A DNA stretch of 64,000 nucleotides from an uncultured Oscillospiraceae bacterium (GCA_934553255.1 CAKTEZ010000005.1:1-64000), one strand, 5' to 3'. Positions 51,876 to 60,350 are shown, counted from the first letter of the stretch. Made by a program: numbers and translations. Notes: generated from the letters alone by a model not told the origin.

Positions 51876-52621
51876 TCCCCGCCGCGCTTTCGATACTCCG
51901 TGGGAAGCCGTCCGTAAGCCTTGCGGAACTCGGCGGAGAACTTGCTCGCGCTCTCATAGCCGACCGCCGCGGCGATGCGGGCGACGCTCTCGTCCGTGCC
52001 GCGCAGCAGCTCCGCCGCGCGCTCCATGCGATGCTCGCGGATATGCGCGGCGATGGACTGACCGTATACCGCCTTGAAGACCTCCTTCAGCGTCGAGGGA
52101 TTCATCAAAAATCGCCGCGACAGCTCCTCGATCGTCACGCGGCGGGAGAGGTCCTCCGTCAGCAGATCGTGGACCCCGCGCGCCGCCGCCAGCTGCTCGG
52201 CGCTGCACCCCGCGCCGTCCGTGTGCGCGTCCAGCGGCGCTTTTTCCGCCGCGCCCTCCTCGGGGCAGGCGATCTCCATCGCGCGCTCGATGGCAAGGTG
52301 CAGCAGCTGCGCCTGTTCGGTCTCCGCGGCCTTATAATAGACCTCCTTGCCCTCGCGTCGGCTGACGATCAGCCCGCTGTCGCGCAGCTGGCGCAGATGG
52401 TGCGACAGGGCGGGGGAACTCATGCCCATCAGGGCGGCGAGGTCCACCACGCACTCCTCATAGTGGCACAGCAGCCAGAACAGCCGCACGCGGTTCGCGT
52501 CCGCAAGCTGGCGGAACACCAGCGTAACGGTCTGAAAATCCTCCATCCGGTTCAGGTAGCGCTCCAGCTCCTCCGCGTGCGCGCCGCCGCCGTGCTGATG
52601 GGGCAGGGCAAATGCTTCCAT
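51872..52621 (-). CDS. ArsR-AraC fusion metalloregulator
   Basis: Regulator of 249 residues with two different DNA-binding domains. Residues about 25-105 are an ArsR/SmtB winged helix: ECVVDLAALMGMSSPALSHHLRQLRDSGLIVSRREGKEVYY. Residues about 145-245 are an AraC-type pair of helix-turn-helices: VTIEELSRRFLMNPSTLKEVFKAVYG and ARIAAAVGYESASKFSAEFRKAYG. Potential metal ligands are His8, His10 and His15 near the N-terminus, Cys52, and Cys57 at the position of the first Cys of the usual ELCVCD; the second is Val. AGGAGG lies before ATG 52621. It is divergent from an HMA protein and a Zn/Cd-type ATPase, so it probably controls metal efflux. Confidence 0.85.
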   Translation of the reverse strand: MEAFALPHQHGGGAHAEELERYLNRMEDFQTVTLVFRQLADANRVRLFWLLCHYEECVVDLAALMGMSSPALSHHLRQLRDSGLIVSRREGKEVYYKAAETEQAQLLHLAIERAMEIACPEEGAAEKAPLDAHTDGAGCSAEQLAAARGVHDLLTEDLSRRVTIEELSRRFLMNPSTLKEVFKAVYGQSIAAHIREHRMERAAELLRGTDESVARIAAAVGYESASKFSAEFRKAYGRLPTEYRKRGGD

Positions 52622-52699
52622 TTTCGTTCCTCCTTTTCGCGGGAAATATCCCGTTTGGCAGTTCCTTTCGCCCGTTCGGCAGAGAACGCGGCGAATGCC

Positions 52700-52728
52700 T
52701 TGACTTTTCTCCGTAAGCCCAGTATAGT
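52700..52728 (+). promoter_or_regulatory. Promoter of the HMA-ATPase operon
   Basis: TTGACT (52700-52705) and TATAGT (52723-52728) are 17 bases apart. The palindrome at 52742 starts about where transcription would begin. Confidence 0.78.
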
Positions 52729-52749
52729 ACAGCCACAAGAATTAAACAA
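52721..52749 (-). promoter_or_regulatory. Promoter of the ArsR-AraC regulator
   Basis: On the minus strand TTGTTT (plus 52744-52749) and TATACT (52721-52726) are 17 bases apart. Its -10 overlaps the -10 of the divergent promoter and its -35 lies within the operator half-site. Confidence 0.6.
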
Positions 52750-52765
52750 GTGCTTAATTGTTTAA
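52742..52765. promoter_or_regulatory. Palindromic operator for the metal-efflux locus
   Basis: TTAAACAA (52742-52749), eight bases, TTGTTTAA (52758-52765) is a perfect inverted repeat, the geometry of ArsR/SmtB-family operators. It overlaps the -35 of the regulator promoter and follows the -10 of the pump promoter, so one bound dimer could repress both. Confidence 0.78.
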
Positions 52766-52794
52766 GCGACGAATTTCAGAAAGGGGCATTTGCA

Positions 52795-53013
52795 ATGAAA
52801 AAGACCTATGCGATCGAAGTGGACTGCGCCAACTGCGCGAATCTGATGGAGGACGCCGCCAAGAAGACCGCTGGCGTCGCGGACGCGGTGGTCAACTTCA
52901 TGACCCAGAAGATGACGGTGGAATTTGCCGACGGTCAGGACCCCAAGGCCGTGATGAAAGCCGTTCTCAAAAACTGCAAGAAGGTCGAGGACGACTGCGA
53001 GATCTACCTGTAA
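52795..53013 (+). CDS. Small HMA-domain metal-binding protein
   Basis: Protein of 72 residues equal to one heavy-metal-associated domain, with Cys11-x-x-Cys14 in VDCANCANLMEDA and the FMTQKMTVEF strand. It probably hands metal to the adjacent ATPase, which lacks an N-terminal HMA domain of its own: chaperone and pump are split here. AAAGGGG precedes ATG 52795; the longer frame starts inside the operator. Confidence 0.88.
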   Translation: MKKTYAIEVDCANCANLMEDAAKKTAGVADAVVNFMTQKMTVEFADGQDPKAVMKAVLKNCKKVEDDCEIYL

Positions 53014-53067
53014 ATCACACCGCCCCGGGGATCGGTCTTGGGGCGGACTTCTACGGAGGGCTTCCCC

Positions 53068-54951
53068 ATGACAAAGAAACAGAAAAAAATGCTGTACCGC
53101 ATTCTTACCGCGGCGGTACTCTTCCTCGCGGCAAAGCTTCTTCCGCTGTCGGCGCTCGTCTCCGCCGCGCTCTATTTCGCGGCTTACCTGACGGTCGGCC
53201 ATGACATTCTCCGCAAGGCGTGGAAGGGCATCCGCAACCGACAGGTGTTCGATGAAAATTTCCTCATGGCGGTCGCCACCGTCGGCGCCATCGCGCTGGC
53301 GCTCTATGAAAAGAGCGGCGATTATTCCGAGGCCGTCGCCGTCATGCTTTTCTATCAGATCGGCGAGCTGTTCCAGAGCTACGCCGTCGGCAGGTCCCGC
53401 CGCAGCATCACCGCGCTCATGGACATCCGCCCCGACTACGCCAACATCGAGCGGGACGGATCGCTTGAGCAGGTCGATCCCGACGAGGTCGCCGTCGGCA
53501 CGGTCATCACCGTCCAGCCGGGCGAAAAGGTCCCCATCGACGGTGTGGTGGAGAGCGGCGTCTCCACGCTCAACACCGCCGCGCTCACCGGCGAGAGCCT
53601 GCCGTGCGATGTGTGTGCGGGCGACGAGATCATCAGCGGCTGCATCAACATGACCGGCGTTCTGAAGGTCCGCACGACCAAGGCGTTCGGCGAATCCACC
53701 GTCTCCAAAATTCTGGAGTTGATGGAAAATTCCAGCAGCCACAAATCCCGCTCCGAGAGCTTTATCTCCCGCTTTGCCAAGGTCTACACGCCCGCCGTGT
53801 GCTACAGCGCGCTTGCCCTCGCCCTTCTGCCGCCACTCGTCCTGACGCTTACCGGTGCGGACGCGGGCTGGGGCGTGTGGGTCTACCGCGCGCTGACCTT
53901 CCTCGTCATCTCCTGCCCCTGCGCGCTCGTCATCAGCATTCCGCTGAGCTTCTTCGCCGGTCTCGGCGGCGCAGGGAAGGAGGGCGTACTCATCAAGGGT
54001 TCCAACTACCTCGAAGCCCTCTCCCAGACCAGGACCGTCGTGTTCGACAAGACCGGCACGCTCACACAGGGCGTTTTCGAGGTCAGCGCCGTCCACCACA
54101 GCCCCATGGCGCAGGAAAAGCTGCTTGAATACGCGGCGCTCGCCGAGTGCGCGTCCTCGCACCCCATCAGCAAGAGTCTGCAAAAGGCCTGCGGCGGCGC
54201 ACTTGACCGTTCCCGCGTCACCGACATTCAGGAACACAGCGGCCGCGGCGTGACCGCCGTTGTGGACGGCGTTTCCGTCGCCGCGGGCAATGGAAAGCTC
54301 ATGGAGGAGCTGGGGATCGCGTGGCACGAATGCCGCAGCATCGGCACCATCGTCCACCTTGCGGTGAACGGCGAGTACGCCGGACACATCGTCATCTCCG
54401 ACCTTGAAAAGCCGCACGCCCGCGACGCCATCGCCGCGCTCCGCGCGGCGGGCGTCACGAAGACCGTCATGCTCACCGGCGACATTCAAAAGGTCGCGGA
54501 CTATGTGGCGCGCGACCTTGGCGTGGACGAGGTCCACGCGGGTCTGCTTCCCGCCGACAAGGTCGCGCGGGTCGAGGAGCTGCTCGCCGCCGAGCCGGAG
54601 AGCGCAAAGCTCGCCTTCGTCGGCGACGGCATCAACGACGCGCCCGTGCTTTCCCGCGCGGACATCGGCATCGCCATGGGCGCGATGGGCAGCGACGCGG
54701 CCATCGAAGCCGCCGATGTGGTGCTGATGGACGACGACCCGATGAAGATCGCCAAGGCCATCAAGATCTCCCGCAAGTGCCTTCGCATCGTGCGCGAGAA
54801 CATCGTTTTCTCCCTCGGCGTGAAGCTCCTGTGCCTGCTGCTCGTCGCCCTCGGCTACGCCAATATGTGGATGGGCATTTTCGCCGATGTCGGCGTGATG
54901 GTCCTCGCAGTCCTCAACGCCATCCGCGCCCTGCGCGTACACAACCTGTGA
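53068..54951 (+). CDS. Heavy-metal P-type ATPase (Zn/Cd/Pb type)
   Basis: P1B-type ATPase of 627 residues exporting divalent soft metals. Actuator TGES near 174, membrane CPC at about 286 (SCPCAL), phosphorylation site DKTGT at Asp327, nucleotide-binding SSHP near 364, and hinge GDGINDAP near 520. ENIVFSLGVK and a later DVGVM segment give the Asn-x7-Lys and Asp-x-Gly features of the P1B-2 (Zn/Cd/Pb) group rather than the copper group. ATG 53068 follows GGAGGG; no HMA domain is attached. Operon with the HMA protein 54 bases upstream. Confidence 0.93.
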   Translation: MTKKQKKMLYRILTAAVLFLAAKLLPLSALVSAALYFAAYLTVGHDILRKAWKGIRNRQVFDENFLMAVATVGAIALALYEKSGDYSEAVAVMLFYQIGELFQSYAVGRSRRSITALMDIRPDYANIERDGSLEQVDPDEVAVGTVITVQPGEKVPIDGVVESGVSTLNTAALTGESLPCDVCAGDEIISGCINMTGVLKVRTTKAFGESTVSKILELMENSSSHKSRSESFISRFAKVYTPAVCYSALALALLPPLVLTLTGADAGWGVWVYRALTFLVISCPCALVISIPLSFFAGLGGAGKEGVLIKGSNYLEALSQTRTVVFDKTGTLTQGVFEVSAVHHSPMAQEKLLEYAALAECASSHPISKSLQKACGGALDRSRVTDIQEHSGRGVTAVVDGVSVAAGNGKLMEELGIAWHECRSIGTIVHLAVNGEYAGHIVISDLEKPHARDAIAALRAAGVTKTVMLTGDIQKVADYVARDLGVDEVHAGLLPADKVARVEELLAAEPESAKLAFVGDGINDAPVLSRADIGIAMGAMGSDAAIEAADVVLMDDDPMKIAKAIKISRKCLRIVRENIVFSLGVKLLCLLLVALGYANMWMGIFADVGVMVLAVLNAIRALRVHNL

Positions 54952-54972
54952 AAACGGCCTTGAAATAAAAGT

Positions 54973-55009
54973 CAAACGCTCCGACCTTCGTCGGGGCGTT
55001 TGCTTTTTT
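54973..55009. terminator. Terminator after the P-type ATPase
   Basis: CAAACGCTCCGAC (54973-54985) pairs with GTCGGGGCGTTTG (54990-55002, one T-G pair) around CTTC, followed by CTTTTTTC. Shared with the convergent Gx transporter gene. Confidence 0.88.
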
Positions 55010-55512
55010 CATTTTCCCCGCGCGTACCGCATCGCGCGGAACAGCAGCGCCGCCACAAAGCCCGTCAGCGCGCCGGTGAACACCGACACGACCAGCAGGA
55101 ACGGCAGATAGGCCAGCGGCGCGGCCGAGCCGAGCGTCAGCATCGCAGCGGCGACCTGCCCCGCGTTGTGCGCCGCCGCGCCGCCCACGGACACACCGTA
55201 GACCGACAGCCGCGGCAGCTTGTGCAGCGCGATCATCACCAGCATGGCGCTCAGTCCGCCGAGAAGCGAGAAAAGAAGCGCCGAGGCATTCCCTGCAAAC
55301 AGCGATCCGAGCAGGCAGCGCACCACAAGGACCGCCAGCGCGCTCGACGCGCCGAGGGCATAGAGCGCGTACACCGTCACGATATTTGCCAGCCCCAGCT
55401 TCACGCCGGGCAGCGGCAGCAGCGGCGGAAAAAAGGCCTCCAGATACGAAAGCGCCAACGCGAGCGAGGCAAGCACGGCGCAGGTCGTGAGCGTCTTGGT
55501 CGTAAGCTTCAT
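55009..55512 (-). CDS. Gx transporter family / Hpre_diP_synt_I membrane protein
   Basis: Integral membrane protein of 167 residues with about five spans, of the family once called heptaprenyl diphosphate synthase component I and now Gx transporter. Signatures: EAFFPPLLPLPGVKLGLANIVTVYAL near the start and GGAAAHNAGQVAAAMLT in the middle. It resembles ECF S-components. Next to ApbE and a NusG-II protein it may act in flavin or quinone supply for membrane redox complexes; that is inference. Last gene of the operon. Confidence 0.85.
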   Translation of the reverse strand: MKLTTKTLTTCAVLASLALALSYLEAFFPPLLPLPGVKLGLANIVTVYALYALGASSALAVLVVRCLLGSLFAGNASALLFSLLGGLSAMLVMIALHKLPRLSVYGVSVGGAAAHNAGQVAAAMLTLGSAAPLAYLPFLLVVSVFTGALTGFVAALLFRAMRYARGK

Positions 55513-55522
55513 ACCGCGCCCC

Positions 55523-55924
55523 CTAACCCGTCACAAGGTCGTAGCCGTCGGCGGCGCCGTCCAGCTCCACCACGATATGCGCGGGCAGGCACACGATGCT
55601 TTGTCCCGCGCGGGAGACCGCGCCGGAATGCACGCAGTCCTGCCTCGGGCAGTCGCTCTGCACGACGGACACCGCGCCGTCCGCCGCCGTGACGGTCAGC
55701 ACATAGCCGTTGTTCGCATAGGTATGCGTGCCGAACTGCGCGAGCGGAATGCGGTCCAGCTCCTGCCCATCGGCGGAGACCACGACCGCCAGCGCATCGC
55801 TCTGCGGCGCACGCGCCGCCAGAAACGGCTTCACCGCCAGTACCGCGGCAAGCGCCAGTACGACCAGCACCACGAGCGCGTCCCAGCGGTTCGGGCGCAG
55901 CTCAGGAAACGACTTTGTAGACAT
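55523..55924 (-). CDS. NusG domain II-containing membrane protein
   Basis: Protein of 133 residues with one membrane span (about 15-35) and an external NusG_II-type beta domain: NNGYVLTVTAADGAVSVVQSDCPRQDCVHSG then IVCLPAHIVVEL. Three cysteines in the motif (SDCPRQDC and VCLP) could bind metal or form disulfides. In many Clostridia this gene sits with apbE and a Gx transporter beside rnf. Its start lies inside the apbE end. Confidence 0.85.
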   Translation of the reverse strand: MSTKSFPELRPNRWDALVVLVVLALAAVLAVKPFLAARAPQSDALAVVVSADGQELDRIPLAQFGTHTYANNGYVLTVTAADGAVSVVQSDCPRQDCVHSGAVSRAGQSIVCLPAHIVVELDGAADGYDLVTG

Positions 55925-56936
55925 AGGTCCCCTCCTCGCTCGGTACAAAGCGCTCCGCCAGTCCCGCGGTATAGCGCACACGGCCCTCGTCGGTCACAAA
56001 GATCAGCTCGATGCTCAGGTTTTTCTCCGCCGCGAGCGTATCGCGCAGCGCAAGGCTCCTCTCCTCGCCAAGCACGAAGCAGGCTGTGGACAGCGCGTCC
56101 GCCCACGCGCCGTTGCCGCACACGACCGTCACGCTCACCAGACCGCTCCGTGCGGGCTTTCCGGTCTTAGGGTCGAGGATATGGTGGTAGCGCACGCCGT
56201 TTTCCTCAAAGCCGCGCTCGTAGATGCCGGAGGTCACCACAAAGGTGTCCGCCGCCGTCAGCACACCGAGAAATTTCGACGGGTCGGCGGGGTCCTTGAC
56301 CGCGACGCGCCAGTCGCTGCCGTCCGGCTTCGTGCCGAGCAGCCCGACATCGCCGCCGAGGTCGATGACTGCGCCCGTCACATCAAACTTCGCAAAAACG
56401 GTACGCACCGCGTCGCCCGCGTAGCCCTTGGCAATGCCGCCGAGGTCGAGCTGTGCGCCGTCCGAAAGGGTGATCGTGTTGCCGTCCACCGCAATGTTTT
56501 GCAGTCCGCCGCGCGCGAGCAGCGCGGCAAGCTCCGCGTCCGACGGCACGCGCGGCGTGTCGCCGGTGAAGTCCCACGCGTCCATCACGGGAGCGATGGT
56601 TGGGTCGAACGCGCCCTCCGAGAGCGCGCCGACGGTCAGCGAAAGGCTTGTGAGCGCGGCAAGCTCCGCGTCCTCGGCCATGCCGCTGCGGTTGAGCGCA
56701 CTCACCGCGCTTGCCGCGTCGTGGCGGTCAAGCTTCGCGTCGAGCGCGCGCAGCGTTTCCTCCGCCGCGTCAAGCGCGGCAGAGGCGTTCTCCCCATAGA
56801 CGGTCAGGTTCATCACCGTATCCATCGTGTAGACCGTGCGCGTCTCGCCCGTCTCCTGTTGAGACGCGCCGCCGCAGGCGGCGAGGGACAGCGCGAGCGC
56901 CGCCGTCAGAGCAGCTGCCAAAATGCGTTTCGCCAT
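55902..56936 (-). CDS. apbE: FAD:protein FMN transferase (lipoprotein)
   Basis: Flavin transferase of 344 residues that attaches FMN to Thr in [S/T]GAT motifs of Rnf and related proteins. The signal peptide ends in a lipobox LAAC, so Cys21 becomes the lipid anchor outside the membrane. MDTVMNLTVYG, DLGGIAKGYAGD near 181-192, DLGGDVGLLG, HHILDPKTGKPA and ADALSTACFVLG are the ApbE motifs for FAD and Mg binding. RnfG and RnfD in this window are its expected clients. ATG 56936 with AGGA upstream; 34 bases after the amidohydrolase. Confidence 0.94.
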   Translation of the reverse strand: MAKRILAAALTAALALSLAACGGASQQETGETRTVYTMDTVMNLTVYGENASAALDAAEETLRALDAKLDRHDAASAVSALNRSGMAEDAELAALTSLSLTVGALSEGAFDPTIAPVMDAWDFTGDTPRVPSDAELAALLARGGLQNIAVDGNTITLSDGAQLDLGGIAKGYAGDAVRTVFAKFDVTGAVIDLGGDVGLLGTKPDGSDWRVAVKDPADPSKFLGVLTAADTFVVTSGIYERGFEENGVRYHHILDPKTGKPARSGLVSVTVVCGNGAWADALSTACFVLGEERSLALRDTLAAEKNLSIELIFVTDEGRVRYTAGLAERFVPSEEGTYVYKVVS

Positions 56937-56970
56937 AGCTTCCTCCGAAAAAATGAAGCGTTCGTTTTCT

Positions 56971-58563
56971 TTAGTTTGCCCGCAGGATACGCCCCCGCGT
57001 CTCGCCGGTAAAGCGCCCGTCGAGAATTTCCGGCACGCCCGCGACGAACACGGCGTCCATGCCCGCGGCCAGCCGCCGCGGATCGGTGTAGGTCCCGTTT
57101 TCGCGGATATTTTCAAGTGAGAACAGGCACAGATCCGCGTCCGCGCCGACGGCGATGCGTCCTTTTTGCGAAAGCCCCAGCCGGTCGGCGGACTGCATCG
57201 TGAGCTTATGCACCGCCTGCGGCAGCGTGAGTACGCCGCGCGTGCGGACATAATGCGCGAGAAAACGCGCGGCGCTGCCGTACACGCGCGGGTGGCACAG
57301 ACCCTCCACAGGATAGGTCGCGTCCGAGATCGGCACGGAGAACGGCGCGCGCAAAATGGCCTCGATGTCCTCCTCCGCGGCGATAAAGTCGATCATGCCC
57401 GCCTCGCAATGCTCGGCGGCGAGCAGGTCAAAAAGCGCGTCATAGGGGTCCTTTCCCAGCGTGTCCGCGATCTCCGCAAGGCTTTGCCCCTCGAATGCAC
57501 GGTATTTCTCCGTGTGCAGCGAAATGGGGACGACATTCTCGAAGCCGACGAGGTGCGTGATGTTTTCAAAATCGCTGCCCGTTTCCATGCGCTCGCGCAT
57601 GGCGGCGCGGGATGCCTCATCGCGCAGCGCGGCGGTCAGCGCATCCAGTCCGCCCTTTTGAAACTCCGGCGGCAGAACATGGATCAGCTGCGTCGAGCCG
57701 GCGGAATAGGGATACACATCGCAGGCGACATCCAGTCCCTCCGCACGGGCGTTTTCGATAAGCCGCAGCATCTCCGGCACGGCGCGGCCCCAATTCCTCC
57801 GCCCAATGCCCTTGAGATGGGAAATTTCCACAGGGCAGCGCAGCTCCCGCGCGAGCGCGAGCATCTCGCGCAGCGCGTCCACCACGCCGTCGCCCTCCTG
57901 CCGCATATGGACCGTGATGGGAACGCGCCCGCCGCGCAGCGGCGCGAGCGCACGGATCAGCTCCTCGGTCGTATAGAAGCACTCCGGCGCGTAGCCGAGG
58001 CCAAGCGACACGCCCGCCGCGCCGTCGGCGAGCGATCTTTCCACAAGGCGGTGCAATTCCTTATACTGCGCGGGCGTCAGCGGCGCGTCGTCAAAGCCCG
58101 CGGTGAGGGCGCGCAGCGTCCCCATGCCCGCAAGCATGGCGTTGTTCACCAGCTGCGGCGTTTTCTCCGCCGCGGCAAAATAGTCCGCGAGCGAGGAAAA
58201 GCACAGCTCGTCCCCAAACGCGCCGGTGATGGGCGCGAGGTATGCGCGCACGGCGGGAGCGTGCGCCCCCGCGAGCGGCGCGAGCGACATACCGCAGTTG
58301 CCGCCGACAAGCGTGGTCAGCCCCTGCGCCAGCTCCGCCCTGCCGAAATCGGGACGGAACAGCGCCGCGTCCGTGTGGCGGTGAATGTCCAGAAAGCCGG
58401 GGGTCAGCGTGCGCCCCCGCGCGTCAAAAACCTGCGCGGCCCCAGCCTCCGCGAGCCTGCCGACCGCGGCGATTTTTCCGTCCTTGATGCCGATGTCGGC
58501 GGCAAACGCCGCCGCGCCGCTGCCGTCGAGTATCTGCGCGCCGCGAATGAGCCGGTCAAGCAT
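56971..58563 (-). CDS. D-aminoacylase-type amidohydrolase
   Basis: Metal-dependent hydrolase of 530 residues of the N-acyl-D-amino-acid deacylase group in the amidohydrolase superfamily. LTPGFLDIHRHTD gives the first metal-binding His pair (the usual HTH/HSH is HRH here), GNCGMS, GLGYAPECFYTTEEL, THMRQE-like TVHMRQEG and VEISHLKG provide further ligands, and ISDATYP and a C-terminal GRIAVGADADLCLF sandwich follow. Likely frees D-amino acids from N-acyl derivatives, for instance from wall turnover; the exact substrate is unknown. Start overlaps the end of the 5-FCL gene by eight bases. Confidence 0.85.
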   Translation of the reverse strand: MLDRLIRGAQILDGSGAAAFAADIGIKDGKIAAVGRLAEAGAAQVFDARGRTLTPGFLDIHRHTDAALFRPDFGRAELAQGLTTLVGGNCGMSLAPLAGAHAPAVRAYLAPITGAFGDELCFSSLADYFAAAEKTPQLVNNAMLAGMGTLRALTAGFDDAPLTPAQYKELHRLVERSLADGAAGVSLGLGYAPECFYTTEELIRALAPLRGGRVPITVHMRQEGDGVVDALREMLALARELRCPVEISHLKGIGRRNWGRAVPEMLRLIENARAEGLDVACDVYPYSAGSTQLIHVLPPEFQKGGLDALTAALRDEASRAAMRERMETGSDFENITHLVGFENVVPISLHTEKYRAFEGQSLAEIADTLGKDPYDALFDLLAAEHCEAGMIDFIAAEEDIEAILRAPFSVPISDATYPVEGLCHPRVYGSAARFLAHYVRTRGVLTLPQAVHKLTMQSADRLGLSQKGRIAVGADADLCLFSLENIRENGTYTDPRRLAAGMDAVFVAGVPEILDGRFTGETRGRILRAN

Positions 58564-59137
58564 CGGCTTCCTCTGGCGTCATCACGCCGTTTTCCGTCAG
58601 ATAGAGGTCGCAGCGGCGATCATGCTCTTCGGTGGGGACGGTCTCGCTCATCAGCCGCTCGCGGCAGATGAGGCAGGTCGGACAGCTCAGCTGCGGCAGC
58701 AGACGGTCGTAGTACCCGCCGCCCTGTCCGAGCCGACGGCCCGCGCGGTCGAACGACAGACAGGGGACCACGGCGAAGTCAAGGTCGGCGGGCGTGACGA
58801 GCGCGCAGTCCGCCTTCGGCTCTAAAATGCCGTACATTCCCGGCACGAGGTCGTCCATCGTCCTCACCACGCACAGATCGAGCGCGTGTCCCTCGGCGCA
58901 GCGGGGAAGCACGAGCGTCTTGCCGTCGGCGAGCGTCCCGCGCAGAAAGGCGGCGGTGTCGATCTCGCGCGCCGTTCCCGCAAAGGCAAACACCGTGCGC
59001 GCGCGGCGGTATTCCTCCAGCGCGGACAGGTGGCGGCAGATAGCCGCCGAGCTTTCCGCCTTGTAGGCGGGGTCAAGCGTGCGCTCGGTCTGGCGGATAT
59101 GGGTACGCAGCGCCTTCTTTTCTTCAGCGACGGACAT
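58556..59137 (-). CDS. 5-formyltetrahydrofolate cyclo-ligase
   Basis: MTHFS of 193 residues, ATP-dependent conversion of 5-formyl-THF to 5,10-methenyl-THF. The family motifs are KKALRTHIRQ at the start (ATP site), FAGTAREIDT, and VPCLSFDRAGRRLGQGGGYYDRLL near 128-151. First gene of a minus-strand operon with its own promoter. It is divergent from folD, whose product acts on the same methenyl-THF, so C1-folate recycling genes are back to back. Confidence 0.93.
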   Translation of the reverse strand: MSVAEEKKALRTHIRQTERTLDPAYKAESSAAICRHLSALEEYRRARTVFAFAGTAREIDTAAFLRGTLADGKTLVLPRCAEGHALDLCVVRTMDDLVPGMYGILEPKADCALVTPADLDFAVVPCLSFDRAGRRLGQGGGYYDRLLPQLSCPTCLICRERLMSETVPTEEHDRRCDLYLTENGVMTPEEADA

Positions 59138-59174
59138 GGAAGTTCCCTCCGGTCAGATAAAATTTCGTCCTCTT

Positions 59175-59203
59175 ATCGTACCAGAAAGCGAAAAAAATAG
59201 CAA
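59175..59203 (-). promoter_or_regulatory. Promoter of the 5-FCL-apbE operon
   Basis: On the minus strand TTGCTA (plus 59198-59203) and TACGAT (59175-59180) are 17 bases apart. Confidence 0.6.
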
Positions 59204-59252
59204 GGCGGCGAAGAAAGGAAATGTTTCCTCCGCAAATGGTTTGGAAAAGAAA

Positions 59253-59281
59253 TTGACAGCAAAATTTTTGTTTGTTATTCT
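59253..59281 (+). promoter_or_regulatory. folD promoter
   Basis: A perfect TTGACA (59253-59258) and TATTCT (59276-59281) are 17 bases apart, 50 bases before ATG 59332. Confidence 0.75.
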
Positions 59282-59331
59282 TTTCCTTGATGAAATACGG
59301 CGCTCGCGCCGGATCGGAGGAGGAAACCATT

Positions 59332-60177
59332 ATGGCAATGCTACTCAAGGGGGCGGACGCCGCCAAGGCGCTGACCGAACAGCTCCGCGAGCGCGCGGAC
59401 GCGCTCCGTACACGCGGCGTCGAGCCGTGCCTCGCCATTCTGCGCGTCGGTGCGCGTGAGGACGATCTCTCCTATGAGCGCGGCGCGCTCAAGCGCTGCG
59501 AAAAGGTCGGCATCGCCGTCCGTCAGGTCGTTCTGCCGGAGGATGTCACCCAGCAGGAGCTGCTCGACAATATCCATGCGCTCAACGAGGACGCGCATAT
59601 TCACGGCGTCCTCATGTTCCGCCCGCTGCCCAAGCACCTTGACGACGAGGCCGCGCGCACCGCGCTCGACCCGCGCAAGGATATGGACGGCATTACCGAC
59701 GGCTCGCTCGCCGCAGTCTACGCGGGGACAAAGGGCGGCTATCCGCCCTGCACCGCCGCCGCCTGCGTTGCGCTGCTCAAGCATTACAACGTCCCCATCA
59801 AGGGCAAGCGCGTGGTCGTCATCGGCCGCAGCCTTGTCATCGGCAAGCCGGTCTCTCTGCTGCTGCTTGCCGAGCATGCGACCGTCACCATCTGCCACAG
59901 CCGCAGCGAAAACCTGCCCGCCATCTGCCGTGAGGCGGACATTCTCGTGGTCGCCGCGGGCAAGGCGGGCATGGTGGGCGCGGAGAGCGTCCGCGCGGGT
60001 CAGATCGTGCTGGATGTGGGCATCCATGTCGGCGCGGACGGCAATCTCTGCGGCGACACCCGCTTTGCCGAGGTCGAGCCGGTGGTCGAGGCCATCACGC
60101 CCGTGCCGGGCGGTGTCGGCGCGGTCACGACCGCCATTCTCGCCAGCCATGTCATTGAGGCCGCCGAACAGGCGTGA
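59332..60177 (+). CDS. folD: Methylene-THF dehydrogenase / methenyl-THF cyclohydrolase
   Basis: Bifunctional folate enzyme of 281 residues. EDDLSYERGALKRCEKVGI has the YxxxK catalytic arrangement (here Tyr-x3-Leu-Lys), LPKHLD is the folate-binding segment, DMDGI and CTAAACVALL follow, and GRSLVIGKPVSLLLL plus TVTICHS form the NADP-binding fold. GIHVGADGNLCGD and TPVPGGVGAVTTA close the family pattern. GGAGGAGG precedes the ATG. Followed by a repeat-rich non-coding stretch. Confidence 0.95.
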   Translation: MAMLLKGADAAKALTEQLRERADALRTRGVEPCLAILRVGAREDDLSYERGALKRCEKVGIAVRQVVLPEDVTQQELLDNIHALNEDAHIHGVLMFRPLPKHLDDEAARTALDPRKDMDGITDGSLAAVYAGTKGGYPPCTAAACVALLKHYNVPIKGKRVVVIGRSLVIGKPVSLLLLAEHATVTICHSRSENLPAICREADILVVAAGKAGMVGAESVRAGQIVLDVGIHVGADGNLCGDTRFAEVEPVVEAITPVPGGVGAVTTAILASHVIEAAEQA

Positions 60178-60210
60178 TGCTTTGCCGCCGCGCTTCACGG
60201 CACGCATAAC

Positions 60211-60345
60211 AAAGGGGGTATTCTCTCGCGTGAGAGAATACCCCCTTTGAAACCCCAAGAGAACGCAGAGGGGACCCTTTCGGCGGGGTCCCCCTTGACC
60301 CCTCCGCGACGACCAATGAGGGGCTTTGCCCCTCTTTGGATTCTC
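60211..60345 (+). repeat. Hairpin repeat, copy A
   Basis: The module begins with a 17-bp perfect hairpin (60211-60227 against 60232-60248, arms starting AAAGGGGG), continues with GAAACCCCAAGAG, then a GGGGACCC/GGGTCCCC hairpin (60270-60293) and a GAGGGGC/GCCCCTC hairpin (60318-60334). A diverged inverted copy is at 60845-60935. The first hairpin would also terminate folD transcription. Confidence 0.75.
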
Positions 60346-60350
60346 CCCAC

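Noticed and set aside
55902..57251. A longer ApbE starting far upstream in the same frame.
   Set aside because: The extra 105 residues overlap the amidohydrolase gene in another frame and would bury the lipoprotein signal peptide that starts at 56936.
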